Assembly: GCA_903898855.1 (NCBI GenBank)
Contig: CAIUHB010000215.1
Location: 1-5,067, forward strand
DNA: 5,067 nucleotides
Source: an uncultured Actinomycetes bacterium
GTDB taxonomy: Bacteria > Actinomycetota > Actinomycetes > Nanopelagicales > Nanopelagicaceae
Direction: 5' to 3'
How positions within the stretch are numbered: the first letter of the stretch is position 1; the number at the start of each line of letters is the position of its first letter. Under the pieces are notes generated by a model, which did no database searches, was not told where the DNA came from, and saw nothing but the letters and a program-made list of their open reading frames with translations. A program made the position numbers and the translations under genes. Positions 1 to 4,998 of this stretch are shown here, one piece after another.

Positions 1-514
1 GATGGCTGACCAGGCTCGTACGATTCGTATTCCGGTTCACATGGTTGAAGTGATTAACAAGCTCGCACGCGTTCAGCGACAGATGCTTCAGGATCTCGGT
101 CGCGAACCGACCCCAGAAGAGCTCGCTAAAGAACTTGATATGACTCCTGAGAAGGTTGTTGAAGTTCAGAAATACGGCCGCGAGCCAATCTCACTTCACA
201 CGCCACTCGGCGAAGAAGGAGATTCAGAGTTCGGTGATCTCATTGAAGATTCTGAGGCGATTAAGCCTGAAGAGTCAGTGACATTTACTATCTTGCAGGA
301 GCAGTTGATGCAGGTTCTCGGTGGACTTACCAACCGTGAAGCAGATGTTATTAAGGCTCGCTATGGACTTACAGATGGACAGCCAAAGACACTTGATGAG
401 ATCGGAAAGGTTCACGGAGTTACGCGCGAACGTATCCGCCAGATTGAGTCAAAGACTATGTCGAAGCTACGCCACCCATCACGTTCACAGGCGCTTCGCG
501 ATTATCTCGACTAA
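1..514 (+). CDS. sigA: Principal (housekeeping) RNA polymerase sigma factor, C-terminal part; 5' end outside window
   Basis: This is the group 1 sigma-70 factor that directs core RNA polymerase to housekeeping promoters. The frame is already open at base 1 and the ATG at position 2 is internal: [14 protein letters not shown] follows the end of region 2.4 in RpoD proteins, so the N-terminus and regions 1 to 2.4 lie upstream. Numbered from that Met, region 3.0 is about residues 8-28, region 3.1 about 33-65 (GREPTPEEL), and the 3.2 finger about 66-83 ([11 protein letters not shown]), which reaches the active site. Region 4.1 is about 102-123. Region 4.2, with the -35-binding helix-turn-helix, is about 130-161 (TLDEIG, then [10 protein letters not shown]). 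The C-terminus [15 protein letters not shown] is the actinobacterial HrdB/SigA form. No frameshift or missing motif is visible. The stop TAA at 512-514 lies 8 bases before the next gene, suggesting co-transcription. Identity is very secure; the choice between sigA, rpoD and hrdB is only naming. Confidence 0.97.
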   Translation, partial: MADQARTIRIPVHMVEVINKLARVQRQMLQDLGREPTPEELAKELDMTPEKVVEVQKYGREPISLHTPLGEEGDSEFGDLIEDSEAIKPEESVTFTILQEQLMQVLGGLTNREADVIKARYGLTDGQPKTLDEIGKVHGVTRERIRQIESKTMSKLRHPSRSQALRDYLD

Positions 515-522
515 GACCAGTC

Positions 523-711
523 ATGACAGATAATCCAAAAGTCTTTATCAATCCCAAGAGCGGATCAATTCGGATTTCTGGCACTGTGGATTTCGTCGAT
601 GCTGATGGCACCGTCACCGGCACCGTCGAAAATCCCAAATTCTGTGGCTGTGGCCTCTCGAAAGATAAGCCTTTCTGCGATGGATCGCATAAGCAGAAGA
701 CTGAGGCATAA
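523..711 (+). CDS. CDGSH-type [2Fe-2S] iron-sulfur protein, 62 aa
   Basis: This small single-domain protein carries the complete CDGSH (mitoNEET-type zinc-finger-like) motif, CxCx2Sx3PxCDGSH. The expected ligands of a 3Cys-1His [2Fe-2S] cluster are C41, C43, C52 and H56. The first 35 residues (PKSGSIRISGTVDFVDADG) would form the small beta scaffold of the family. There is no signal peptide or membrane segment, so it should be cytosolic. Bacterial single-CDGSH proteins are linked to redox sensing or to electron or cluster transfer, but the partner cannot be read here. The ATG at 523 lies 8 bases after the sigma factor stop and lacks a clear Shine-Dalgarno, which suggests translational coupling within a sigma-CDGSH transcript. 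No convincing terminator follows it before the large gene. The family call is firm; the biological role is unknown. Confidence 0.93.
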   Translation: MTDNPKVFINPKSGSIRISGTVDFVDADGTVTGTVENPKFCGCGLSKDKPFCDGSHKQKTEA

Positions 712-731
712 TTTTCCCTGTTAGGCGGGGG

Positions 732-760
732 TTCTTAAAATCTATCGATTTGAATAGAAT
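732..760 (+). promoter_or_regulatory. Predicted promoter of the large secreted-protein gene (leaderless)
   Basis: The -10 box TAGAAT at 755-760 matches TATAAT at five of six positions and fits the actinobacterial TANNNT pattern. A weak -35-like TTCTTA lies at 732-737 with a 17-base spacer. Only six bases (761-766) separate the -10 box from the ATG at 767, which puts the expected transcription start at or next to the A of the start codon. The 15 bases before the ATG contain no Shine-Dalgarno. This arrangement is typical of the leaderless mRNAs common in actinobacteria. The G-rich stretch at 725-731 is too far upstream to act as a ribosome site for this ATG. The call rests on sequence alone. 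Confidence 0.6.
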
Positions 761-766
761 GCTCGA

Positions 767-3700
767 ATGCGAGCTTTCACAATCCGTGCAATTGGCCGGA
801 CATTTGCGGTGCTCGGACTCGCTCTTTCGATTCTCTCTGTACCATCAACAGCGCCTACCGCTAATGCTGCAAATTCCACGTGTTCACCTACTGCAGCAAG
901 AACCAATAGCGCCGATCGCATCTACATATTTACCGGGGTCACAGTGTGCGACTGGACAATCCCAACGGGATGGACATCTTTCACTGCCGAAATCGTCGGT
1001 GGTGGTGGCGGTGGTGGCGGTGGATCATGGGCTGGTTCTACCGGTGGCGGCGGTGGTGGTGGAGCTCCCGGCAGTCGTCGTATAGTTGCTCTCTCTGCAA
1101 CTGCAGGAAATACCGTAACAATTTCACTGGGTGCCGGTGGTACATCTGGAAGTGGTGCTGCATCTCAAGGCTCTACAACTGGAAACAATGGCGGATCAGG
1201 TGGATTTTCCGCCTTTGCCTTTTCCGCAAGTGATTCATATACAGCAAATGGTGGCGGTGGAGGATATGGGGCATCTAGCAATACCGGAGGCGCAGGTGGA
1301 TTTGGTGGAGGATTTAAAAGTGCAAGTTTTAATTCCAGCGAAGTAAATGGCGGCGCCCAAAATTCTGGAAACGGCGGTGAGGGCAAGTACTCGATTGCTG
1401 GTTCTGCAGCTGCAACTTCCTCTTACCCAGGCTGGTCGTATATCAGTTCAGGTTATGGAAGTCGGTTTGGGCTACAAGGTGGTGGAGGTGGTGCGCGCAC
1501 TGGCACTGATATTGATCCCGGATATGGAATCAACAACGACTCTTCTGGCGGCTCTGCAACAATTTCTACACAACCCGGTAAATCAAATACTGGAAGCGGT
1601 GGCGGTGGTGGTGCGGGATGTTCTGCCGCGAGTGCAACATGCTTAAATAGATCTGGTGCAGCAGGCGCAGCTGGATACATAATGATTTATAAAGATTTTG
1701 GCGTTTATTTAGCAAATCAAAATAGAGTCTCTTCAGATCCTGCGGTAAATACCAGTAACTTCGCTGTTGGCGTGACTCCGACTTTTCCAGTCGTCTCCGT
1801 CATATCACCGATAGGAAGTGTTACCTACTCTGTAAGCCCTGCTCTACCGGCAGGGCTTTCACTCAACACAAGCACGGGGGTTCTGAGTGGTGTGCCCACC
1901 GCGGCAACTGCCCAAACTTTCTATAATTTCACTGTTACTGATACATATGGAACTTTTCAAGGTGCTGCTTGGTCCCTACTTGTCAATAAAGGTAGTGGCG
2001 CAACCCCAACATTTGCCAATGGCTCGCTTGTCTATGGAGTTGCAACAGCGCTAACAGCGTCAGGTGGCTCTGGTACTGGTGCACTCACCTTTTCGACAAG
2101 CAGCACGGATTGCGTTCTATCTGGATCGCGTGGCGAAACGGTAACGGCTCAGGTATCCACTGGAACGTGCACGATAACTGCTCAAAAAGCAGGTGACGCA
2201 AACTGGTATTTAGCGAGTAAGTCGGCAAGTTTTACTTTAACCAAGCAACTCTCATCTATATCTATAAGCATCTCACCTTCATCTCCGCGCGAAGCTGGAA
2301 CCACAATGACGGTTACAGCAACAGTGGGTTCTGGACAGACTGGCACTGTGACTTTCAGCGCTAATAGTTCTGCAATTACGACTTGTGGGCTTTCCGGCGC
2401 CGTCACTATTTCAGGTACATCAGCGACATGTTCTTGGACGCCAGCAGCAACTGGCTCACCGTTCACACTTACCGCAAGTTATTCGGGAGATAGTAATTAT
2501 CAAAGCGCATCGTCAAATTCCATTTCTTACACAATTTATCCGAGTATCAGTCTCTCTTATTCAGGCATTTCAACGACGTTCGGGACAGCCAAGAGCTCGA
2601 CACCTTCAATCACAGGAGGAACCGGATCGACCTCAAGTTGGAATTGGACTATTGCGAAAGCCTCAGATGCCTCAGCTGTTACCGGAATTTCAATCAATAG
2701 CTCTGGTGTTGTTTCTGCGGCAACAAATACGCCAACCGGCACATATTCGATGCAAGTAACTGCCACAGATACCGTTGGTATTACTAAATCAGTACTGGTT
2801 AACGTAGTTGTGGGCTTGAGTAATGCTGCAAGCCCAACTATTACAAGCTCAGTTAACTCTATGACAGCCGGAGGCGTGGTTCGATTGACGGCAACCGTGC
2901 TTGCCTCAGCCACCGGAACTATTGCCTTTAAGTATGGCTCGACAACAATCTCCGGCTGCGGCACTGTTGCGATTTCTAGTGGTAGTGCCACATGCGATTG
3001 GACAACTCCTTCAGCAGCAGGTTCCCCATACTCCCTTACAGCTGTGTATTCGGGAGACGGAAGTTATTCAACTTCAACGTCTTCAGCCCTATCAATTACC
3101 GTTATAGCTCCTGGAACATTCACATATACGTCACAAAATAAGGTATTCGGTGATGGAACAACCGCAGCGCCTTCCATTTCGGGAGGTTCTGGAAATTTTG
3201 CAAGTTGGACAGTTGTGAAAGCATCAGATTCAACTACGGTCTTGGGAATTACAATCAATGGAGCTGGAGTTATTTCAATTGCTCAATCAGTTTCAGTTGG
3301 AACATATGATTTAAGAATTGCGGCGACGGATAGCAATGGAGTTTCAGGTACTGGATCCTTTCAAATTGTTATTACCCAGGCCACGACAACTATGACGTTA
3401 TCTGTCAGGACAATTTCGGGCACTTCGCTGACAGGTGGAACTCTTGGGCGCCAAGTTCGCTTATATGTTTCCTTAAGCAATCCTGTTTCCGGCTCTATTA
3501 CCTTCTCTGATGCACGTGGAACATTATGTACCGCCTATGCCTCTAGCTTTAGCGCCGAATGTTGGTGGGCACCGAGCGATGCAACGTATTCACCATACGC
3601 GATCACTGCAACTTTCAATGGAAACTCAAATGCAACCGCTGCGACATCAAACACAATCTCTAATTTTATTTGGAGTGCGGCCATGTCCGTTTCGCATGCA

Positions 3701-4534
3701 GATAGATCGATAGAGACTGGCAAGACCGCAACTCTCACGCCAACCATTTCAGGCGGAACTGGATTGCCATCAACTTGGAATTGGGGGATATCTCAATATT
3801 TTACTGGCGCCTCAATCGGTGGAATCACAATAAATTCAATTGGAGTTATAACGGTTTCTGGTTCTGTTGCCCCAGGCTCTTATACGATGGTTGTCCAATC
3901 CAATGATTTGGCGGGCGCGTATTTTTACGACAACGTGACGATTACGATCTCGAATCTCGTTGCACCCCATATTTCCATAAGTTCCACGAGTGAAACTGTT
4001 AATACAGGAAACACCTTGACTGGTTTTACCATCAGCAATACCGGAAGCGATATTGATTCTTTCAGTATTGATCAAACCCTGCCGGCAGGAATCACATTTA
4101 ACACTGGAACAGGACGCTTATCCGGCACTCCCACTGAAACCGTAACCGCCCTGGCTATCACGTTAACGGCAAATAATTTTGCTGGTTCCGATACTGCGAC
4201 CTTTACCTTGACCGTTACAGGCGGTGGCGGCGGCTCCGCAACAATCAGTATCTCTTTGACTGGTGGAGTCCTTACTGCTGCAAAAGGAAGTGCAATAACA
4301 ATTACTGCTTCAATAAATGTCGCCGGAAAAGTTCGATTTTTAGCCAATGGGAAAGTTATTGGTGGTTGTGCAGCCAAGAGTGCAACATCATCAGCAACCT
4401 GTACATGGACCCCTGCGGTGCAAGGAATAGTGGTTACGCTCTCGGCGATCTTAAACCCAACATCAAATTCATACTCTGCTGTGAAATCCGCTGCACTCAA
4501 TGTTGGGGTGGGACGAAGAACGGGCACCCGCTAA
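767..4534 (+). CDS. Large secreted modular protein: glycine-rich N-terminal domain plus Ig-like repeats (1255 aa)
   Basis: This is an exported, Ser/Thr/Gly-rich, probably all-beta protein. Residues 1-34 form a Sec signal peptide: Arg at 2, 7 and 11, a hydrophobic core around 13-25, and an ANA cleavage site at 32-34. A Cys pair (C39, C61) precedes a glycine-rich domain (about 62-309) with runs of 9 and 7 Gly at 78-86 and 93-99, closing with GYIMIYK. It resembles the glycine-rich domains of phage tail and bacterial surface proteins. Then come a putative-Ig (He_PIG-type) domain about 313-408 (PALPAGLSL), an Ig-like domain about 412-493, three two-domain supermodules 494-1064, a second He_PIG-type domain about 1065-1151 (LPAGITF), a GGGGG linker 1152-1156, and a last Cys-bearing Ig-like domain about 1157-1249 of Big_3_5 type. 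No catalytic motif, transmembrane anchor or LPXTG signal is visible; the tail is basic (RRTGTR). Adhesin, cell-surface fibre or matrix component is the best guess. The start at 767 is supported by the signal peptide and promoter spacing. Confidence 0.88.
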   Translation: MRAFTIRAIGRTFAVLGLALSILSVPSTAPTANAANSTCSPTAARTNSADRIYIFTGVTVCDWTIPTGWTSFTAEIVGGGGGGGGGSWAGSTGGGGGGGAPGSRRIVALSATAGNTVTISLGAGGTSGSGAASQGSTTGNNGGSGGFSAFAFSASDSYTANGGGGGYGASSNTGGAGGFGGGFKSASFNSSEVNGGAQNSGNGGEGKYSIAGSAAATSSYPGWSYISSGYGSRFGLQGGGGGARTGTDIDPGYGINNDSSGGSATISTQPGKSNTGSGGGGGAGCSAASATCLNRSGAAGAAGYIMIYKDFGVYLANQNRVSSDPAVNTSNFAVGVTPTFPVVSVISPIGSVTYSVSPALPAGLSLNTSTGVLSGVPTAATAQTFYNFTVTDTYGTFQGAAWSLLVNKGSGATPTFANGSLVYGVATALTASGGSGTGALTFSTSSTDCVLSGSRGETVTAQVSTGTCTITAQKAGDANWYLASKSASFTLTKQLSSISISISPSSPREAGTTMTVTATVGSGQTGTVTFSANSSAITTCGLSGAVTISGTSATCSWTPAATGSPFTLTASYSGDSNYQSASSNSISYTIYPSISLSYSGISTTFGTAKSSTPSITGGTGSTSSWNWTIAKASDASAVTGISINSSGVVSAATNTPTGTYSMQVTATDTVGITKSVLVNVVVGLSNAASPTITSSVNSMTAGGVVRLTATVLASATGTIAFKYGSTTISGCGTVAISSGSATCDWTTPSAAGSPYSLTAVYSGDGSYSTSTSSALSITVIAPGTFTYTSQNKVFGDGTTAAPSISGGSGNFASWTVVKASDSTTVLGITINGAGVISIAQSVSVGTYDLRIAATDSNGVSGTGSFQIVITQATTTMTLSVRTISGTSLTGGTLGRQVRLYVSLSNPVSGSITFSDARGTLCTAYASSFSAECWWAPSDATYSPYAITATFNGNSNATAATSNTISNFIWSAAMSVSHADRSIETGKTATLTPTISGGTGLPSTWNWGISQYFTGASIGGITINSIGVITVSGSVAPGSYTMVVQSNDLAGAYFYDNVTITISNLVAPHISISSTSETVNTGNTLTGFTISNTGSDIDSFSIDQTLPAGITFNTGTGRLSGTPTETVTALAITLTANNFAGSDTATFTLTVTGGGGGSATISISLTGGVLTAAKGSAITITASINVAGKVRFLANGKVIGGCAAKSATSSATCTWTPAVQGIVVTLSAILNPTSNSYSAVKSAALNVGVGRRTGTR
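998..1063 (+). repeat. Low-complexity GGN tract encoding two poly-glycine runs
   Basis: Nine consecutive glycine codons (998-1024) and seven more (1043-1063) flank a short SWAGST spacer. The codons are mainly GGT and GGC with a few GGA, so this is a near-perfect trinucleotide repeat. Related shorter GGN clusters recur at about 1250-1320, 1480-1495 and 1598-1615 inside the same domain. Such tracts can change length by replication slippage in whole codons, which would alter the glycine run without breaking the frame. Confidence 0.8.
1834..1858 (+). other. Strong intragenic inverted repeat at the first LPAG motif
   Basis: AAGCCCTGC (1834-1842) and GCAGGGCTT (1850-1858) are perfect 9-base inverted arms around the 7-base loop TCTACCG, followed by TTC. 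In the mRNA this would form a stable GC-rich hairpin about 1.07 kb after the start codon. It encodes part of SPALPAGLS of the first putative-Ig domain. It lacks a real U-tract, so full termination is unlikely. It may pause polymerase or ribosomes, or simply reflect codon choice for the motif. Confidence 0.55.
2246..3958 (+). repeat. Three tandem copies of a two-domain (B-A) supermodule within the large protein
   Basis: The protein-level repeat has a period of about 190 residues. Copies lie at residues 494-683, 684-870 and 871-1064 (bases 2246-2815, 2816-3376, 3377-3958). Each starts with a B domain of Big_3_5 type: [TI]-x-F near the start, two Cys 11-15 residues apart, then Trp and Pro (CSWTP, CDWTTP, CWWAP), then SPxxxTA and usually [YF]xG[DN]. 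Each continues with an A domain: PSI[TS]GG[TS]G, a Trp-rich strand, GI[TS]IN, G[VI][VI], G[TS]Y and a late D. The DNA copies have diverged, sharing only short runs such as TATTCGGGAGA near 2483 and 3047, so the duplication is old. A fourth B domain without an A partner lies at residues 1157-1249 (4235-4513). Confidence 0.8.
4078..4089 (+). repeat. 12-bp perfect palindrome at the second LPAG motif
   Basis: CCTGCCGGCAGG is a perfect 12-base palindrome within the second putative-Ig domain, where it spans the codons for the Leu-Pro-Ala-Gly turn. It echoes the hairpin around 1834-1858, which covers the same motif in the first such domain. It is reported as visible DNA symmetry, with no evidence of protein binding. 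Confidence 0.5.
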
Positions 4535-4548
4535 TCGCGAGTACCCGT
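4520..4548. terminator. Probable bidirectional terminator between convergent genes
   Basis: The inverted repeat ACGGGCACCCGC (4520-4531) / GCGAGTACCCGT (4537-4548) has ten of twelve positions paired and a 5-base loop, TAATC. The TAA stop of the large gene (4532-4534) lies inside the loop, so the last codons form the left arm. On the + strand it is followed by CTCATTAATTCTTAAATTT, which is AT-rich but not a pure T-run. On the - strand it lies 18 bases after the stop of the convergent small gene and is followed by TTCTTC. Placement between convergent genes supports a shared terminator; the weak T-tracts limit confidence. Confidence 0.6.
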
Positions 4549-4565
4549 CTCATTAATTCTTAAAT

Positions 4566-4775
4566 TTACTTAGTTTCAACCAAACGCTCTGTCTCGTCCT
4601 GGATCTTCACAGCGACAGAAGCTAACTTCTCGGCATATTCCTTACCGTGGTGTGCACAGAACATGAGCTCGCCACCCGTTGCCAGCACGGCACGGACATA
4701 AGCCTGTGCGCCGCAGCGATCGCAGCGGTCGAGGGCATTGAGGGGTGTGGATTCGAGTAGTACTTGCTCGGTCAT
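4566..4775 (-). CDS. Small putative zinc-ribbon protein (DUF7455-like), 69 aa
   Basis: This small cytosolic protein has two metal-binding half-sites: C18-x2-C21 (DRCDRCGAQAY) and C40-A-H42-H43 (LMFCAHHGKEY). It ends in a charged helix (KIQDETERLVETK). The pattern of DRCDRCGAQAYVR, GGELxFCAHHG and QDETERL is that of a short actinobacterial family found beside the principal sigma factor gene, annotated as DUF7455. Zinc binding is inferred from the Cys/His spacing and the function is not known. I place the start at 4775 (MTEQ) because GGAGAG lies 4 bases upstream and family members begin about there. The frame stays open to ATGATG at 4839-4844, which would add 23 residues and has its own SD-like AGAGGG. 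The gene converges on the large gene and diverges from the gene at 4999. Confidence 0.88.
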   Translation of the reverse strand: MTEQVLLESTPLNALDRCDRCGAQAYVRAVLATGGELMFCAHHGKEYAEKLASVAVKIQDETERLVETK

Positions 4776-4779
4776 CGCG

Positions 4780-4785
4780 CTCTCC
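4780..4785 (-). promoter_or_regulatory. Shine-Dalgarno of the DUF7455-like gene
   Basis: On the minus strand GGAGAG lies 4 bases before the ATG at 4775. It is the best ribosome site near the family-consistent start and favours the 69-residue form over the 92-residue form. Confidence 0.6.
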
Positions 4786-4806
4786 GTTCGGTCCAAATAT
4801 TCAGAA

Positions 4807-4830
4807 TCAGAGGCTAGTGATTGCCTCTGA
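4807..4830 (-). other. Inverted repeat in the leader of the DUF7455-like gene
   Basis: TCAGAGGC (4807-4814) and GCCTCTGA (4823-4830) form perfect 8-base arms around an 8-base loop. The element lies 31 bases upstream of the chosen start at 4775 and downstream of the alternative start at 4844. It could fold in the 5' untranslated RNA or act as a dyad operator. If translation began at 4844 it would lie inside the coding sequence. No T-tract follows, so it is not a standard terminator. Confidence 0.5.
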
Positions 4831-4899
4831 CATTGGAACATCATGCCACCCTCTTTTATTCCCCGCTCGCTAAATCCGCAACATTTTTATAAATTCTCT

Positions 4900-4911
4900 C
4901 CTCAATTGAGG
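4900..4911. promoter_or_regulatory. 12-bp perfect palindrome in the divergent intergenic region, possible operator
   Basis: CCTCAATTGAGG is a perfect 12-base palindrome between the divergent small gene and the gene at 4999. If the minus-strand -10 box at 4932-4937 is real, the palindrome lies about 14-25 bases after that start site, a common place for a repressor operator. It is about 50 bases upstream of the candidate plus-strand promoter. There is no known regulator match; the symmetry is seen directly and the role is inferred. Confidence 0.4.
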
Positions 4912-4931
4912 CCCATCTCACTCGGTAAATC

Positions 4932-4961
4932 ACTATATGAGACACCTCTCGGCGCGCTTAA
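4932..4961 (-). promoter_or_regulatory. Candidate promoter of the DUF7455-like gene
   Basis: Read on the minus strand, TATAGT (4937-4932) matches the -10 consensus at five of six positions. It is preceded by TTAAGC (4961-4956), a weak -35, with an 18-base spacer. Transcription would start near 4925 and give a leader of about 150 bases containing the 4900-4911 palindrome and the 4807-4830 hairpin. A second AT-rich stretch, TATAAA at 4891-4886, lies closer to the gene but has no -35 partner. Confidence 0.4.
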
Positions 4962-4990
4962 CTGATTGCAAACGATTCGCTAGCTAATCT
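4962..4990 (+). promoter_or_regulatory. Candidate leaderless promoter of the gene at 4999
   Basis: The -10-like TAATCT at 4985-4990 fits TANNNT and ends 8 bases before the GTG at 4999. CTGATT at 4962-4967 is a weak -35 with a 17-base spacer. No Shine-Dalgarno is present in the 15 bases before the GTG, and an in-frame TAG at 4981-4983 rules out a further upstream start. Together these point to transcription starting at or very near the start codon. Confidence 0.45.
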
Positions 4991-4998
4991 TTGCCACC

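Noticed and set aside
2..4. ATG at position 2 as the true start of the sigma factor gene
   Set aside because: The first residues are internal to the sigma-70 family, following region 2.4, and the frame is open at the window edge. The gene is cut by the window, not short.
724..731. G-rich stretch as a ribosome-binding site for the large gene
   Set aside because: It is more than 35 bases before the ATG, far outside normal Shine-Dalgarno spacing.
712..745. Possible terminator between the CDGSH gene and the large gene
   Set aside because: CCC (716-718), the G-run (727-731), ATTTT (711-715) and AAAAT (737-741) cannot pair in one consistent stem, and no T-run follows. Read-through from the sigma-CDGSH unit remains possible.
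998..1063. Poly-GGN tract as a CRISPR or satellite array
   Set aside because: There are no spaced identical repeats with unique spacers. The tract is in frame and encodes glycine runs inside a protein with a signal peptide.
750..1085. 111-codon open frame starting upstream of the large gene start
   Set aside because: It overlaps the signal peptide and glycine tract in another frame, and its composition is that of a shifted GGN/GTN repeat. It has no ribosome site or family resemblance.
4072..4527. 151-codon minus-strand open frame under the end of the large gene
   Set aside because: It is antisense to a clearly coding region, and its V/A/P-rich composition is typical of the complement of a Thr/Ser/Gly-rich gene. 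No promoter, ribosome site or domain is seen. The same reasoning removes the minus-strand frames at 1165-1386, 1453-1680, 2182-2466 and 2557-2991.
4535..4998. tRNA, small RNA, attachment site or insertion sequence ends in the region after the large gene
   Set aside because: No cloverleaf, no inverted terminal repeats with target duplication and no integrase were found. Only the hairpins, palindrome and promoter-like boxes listed are visible.
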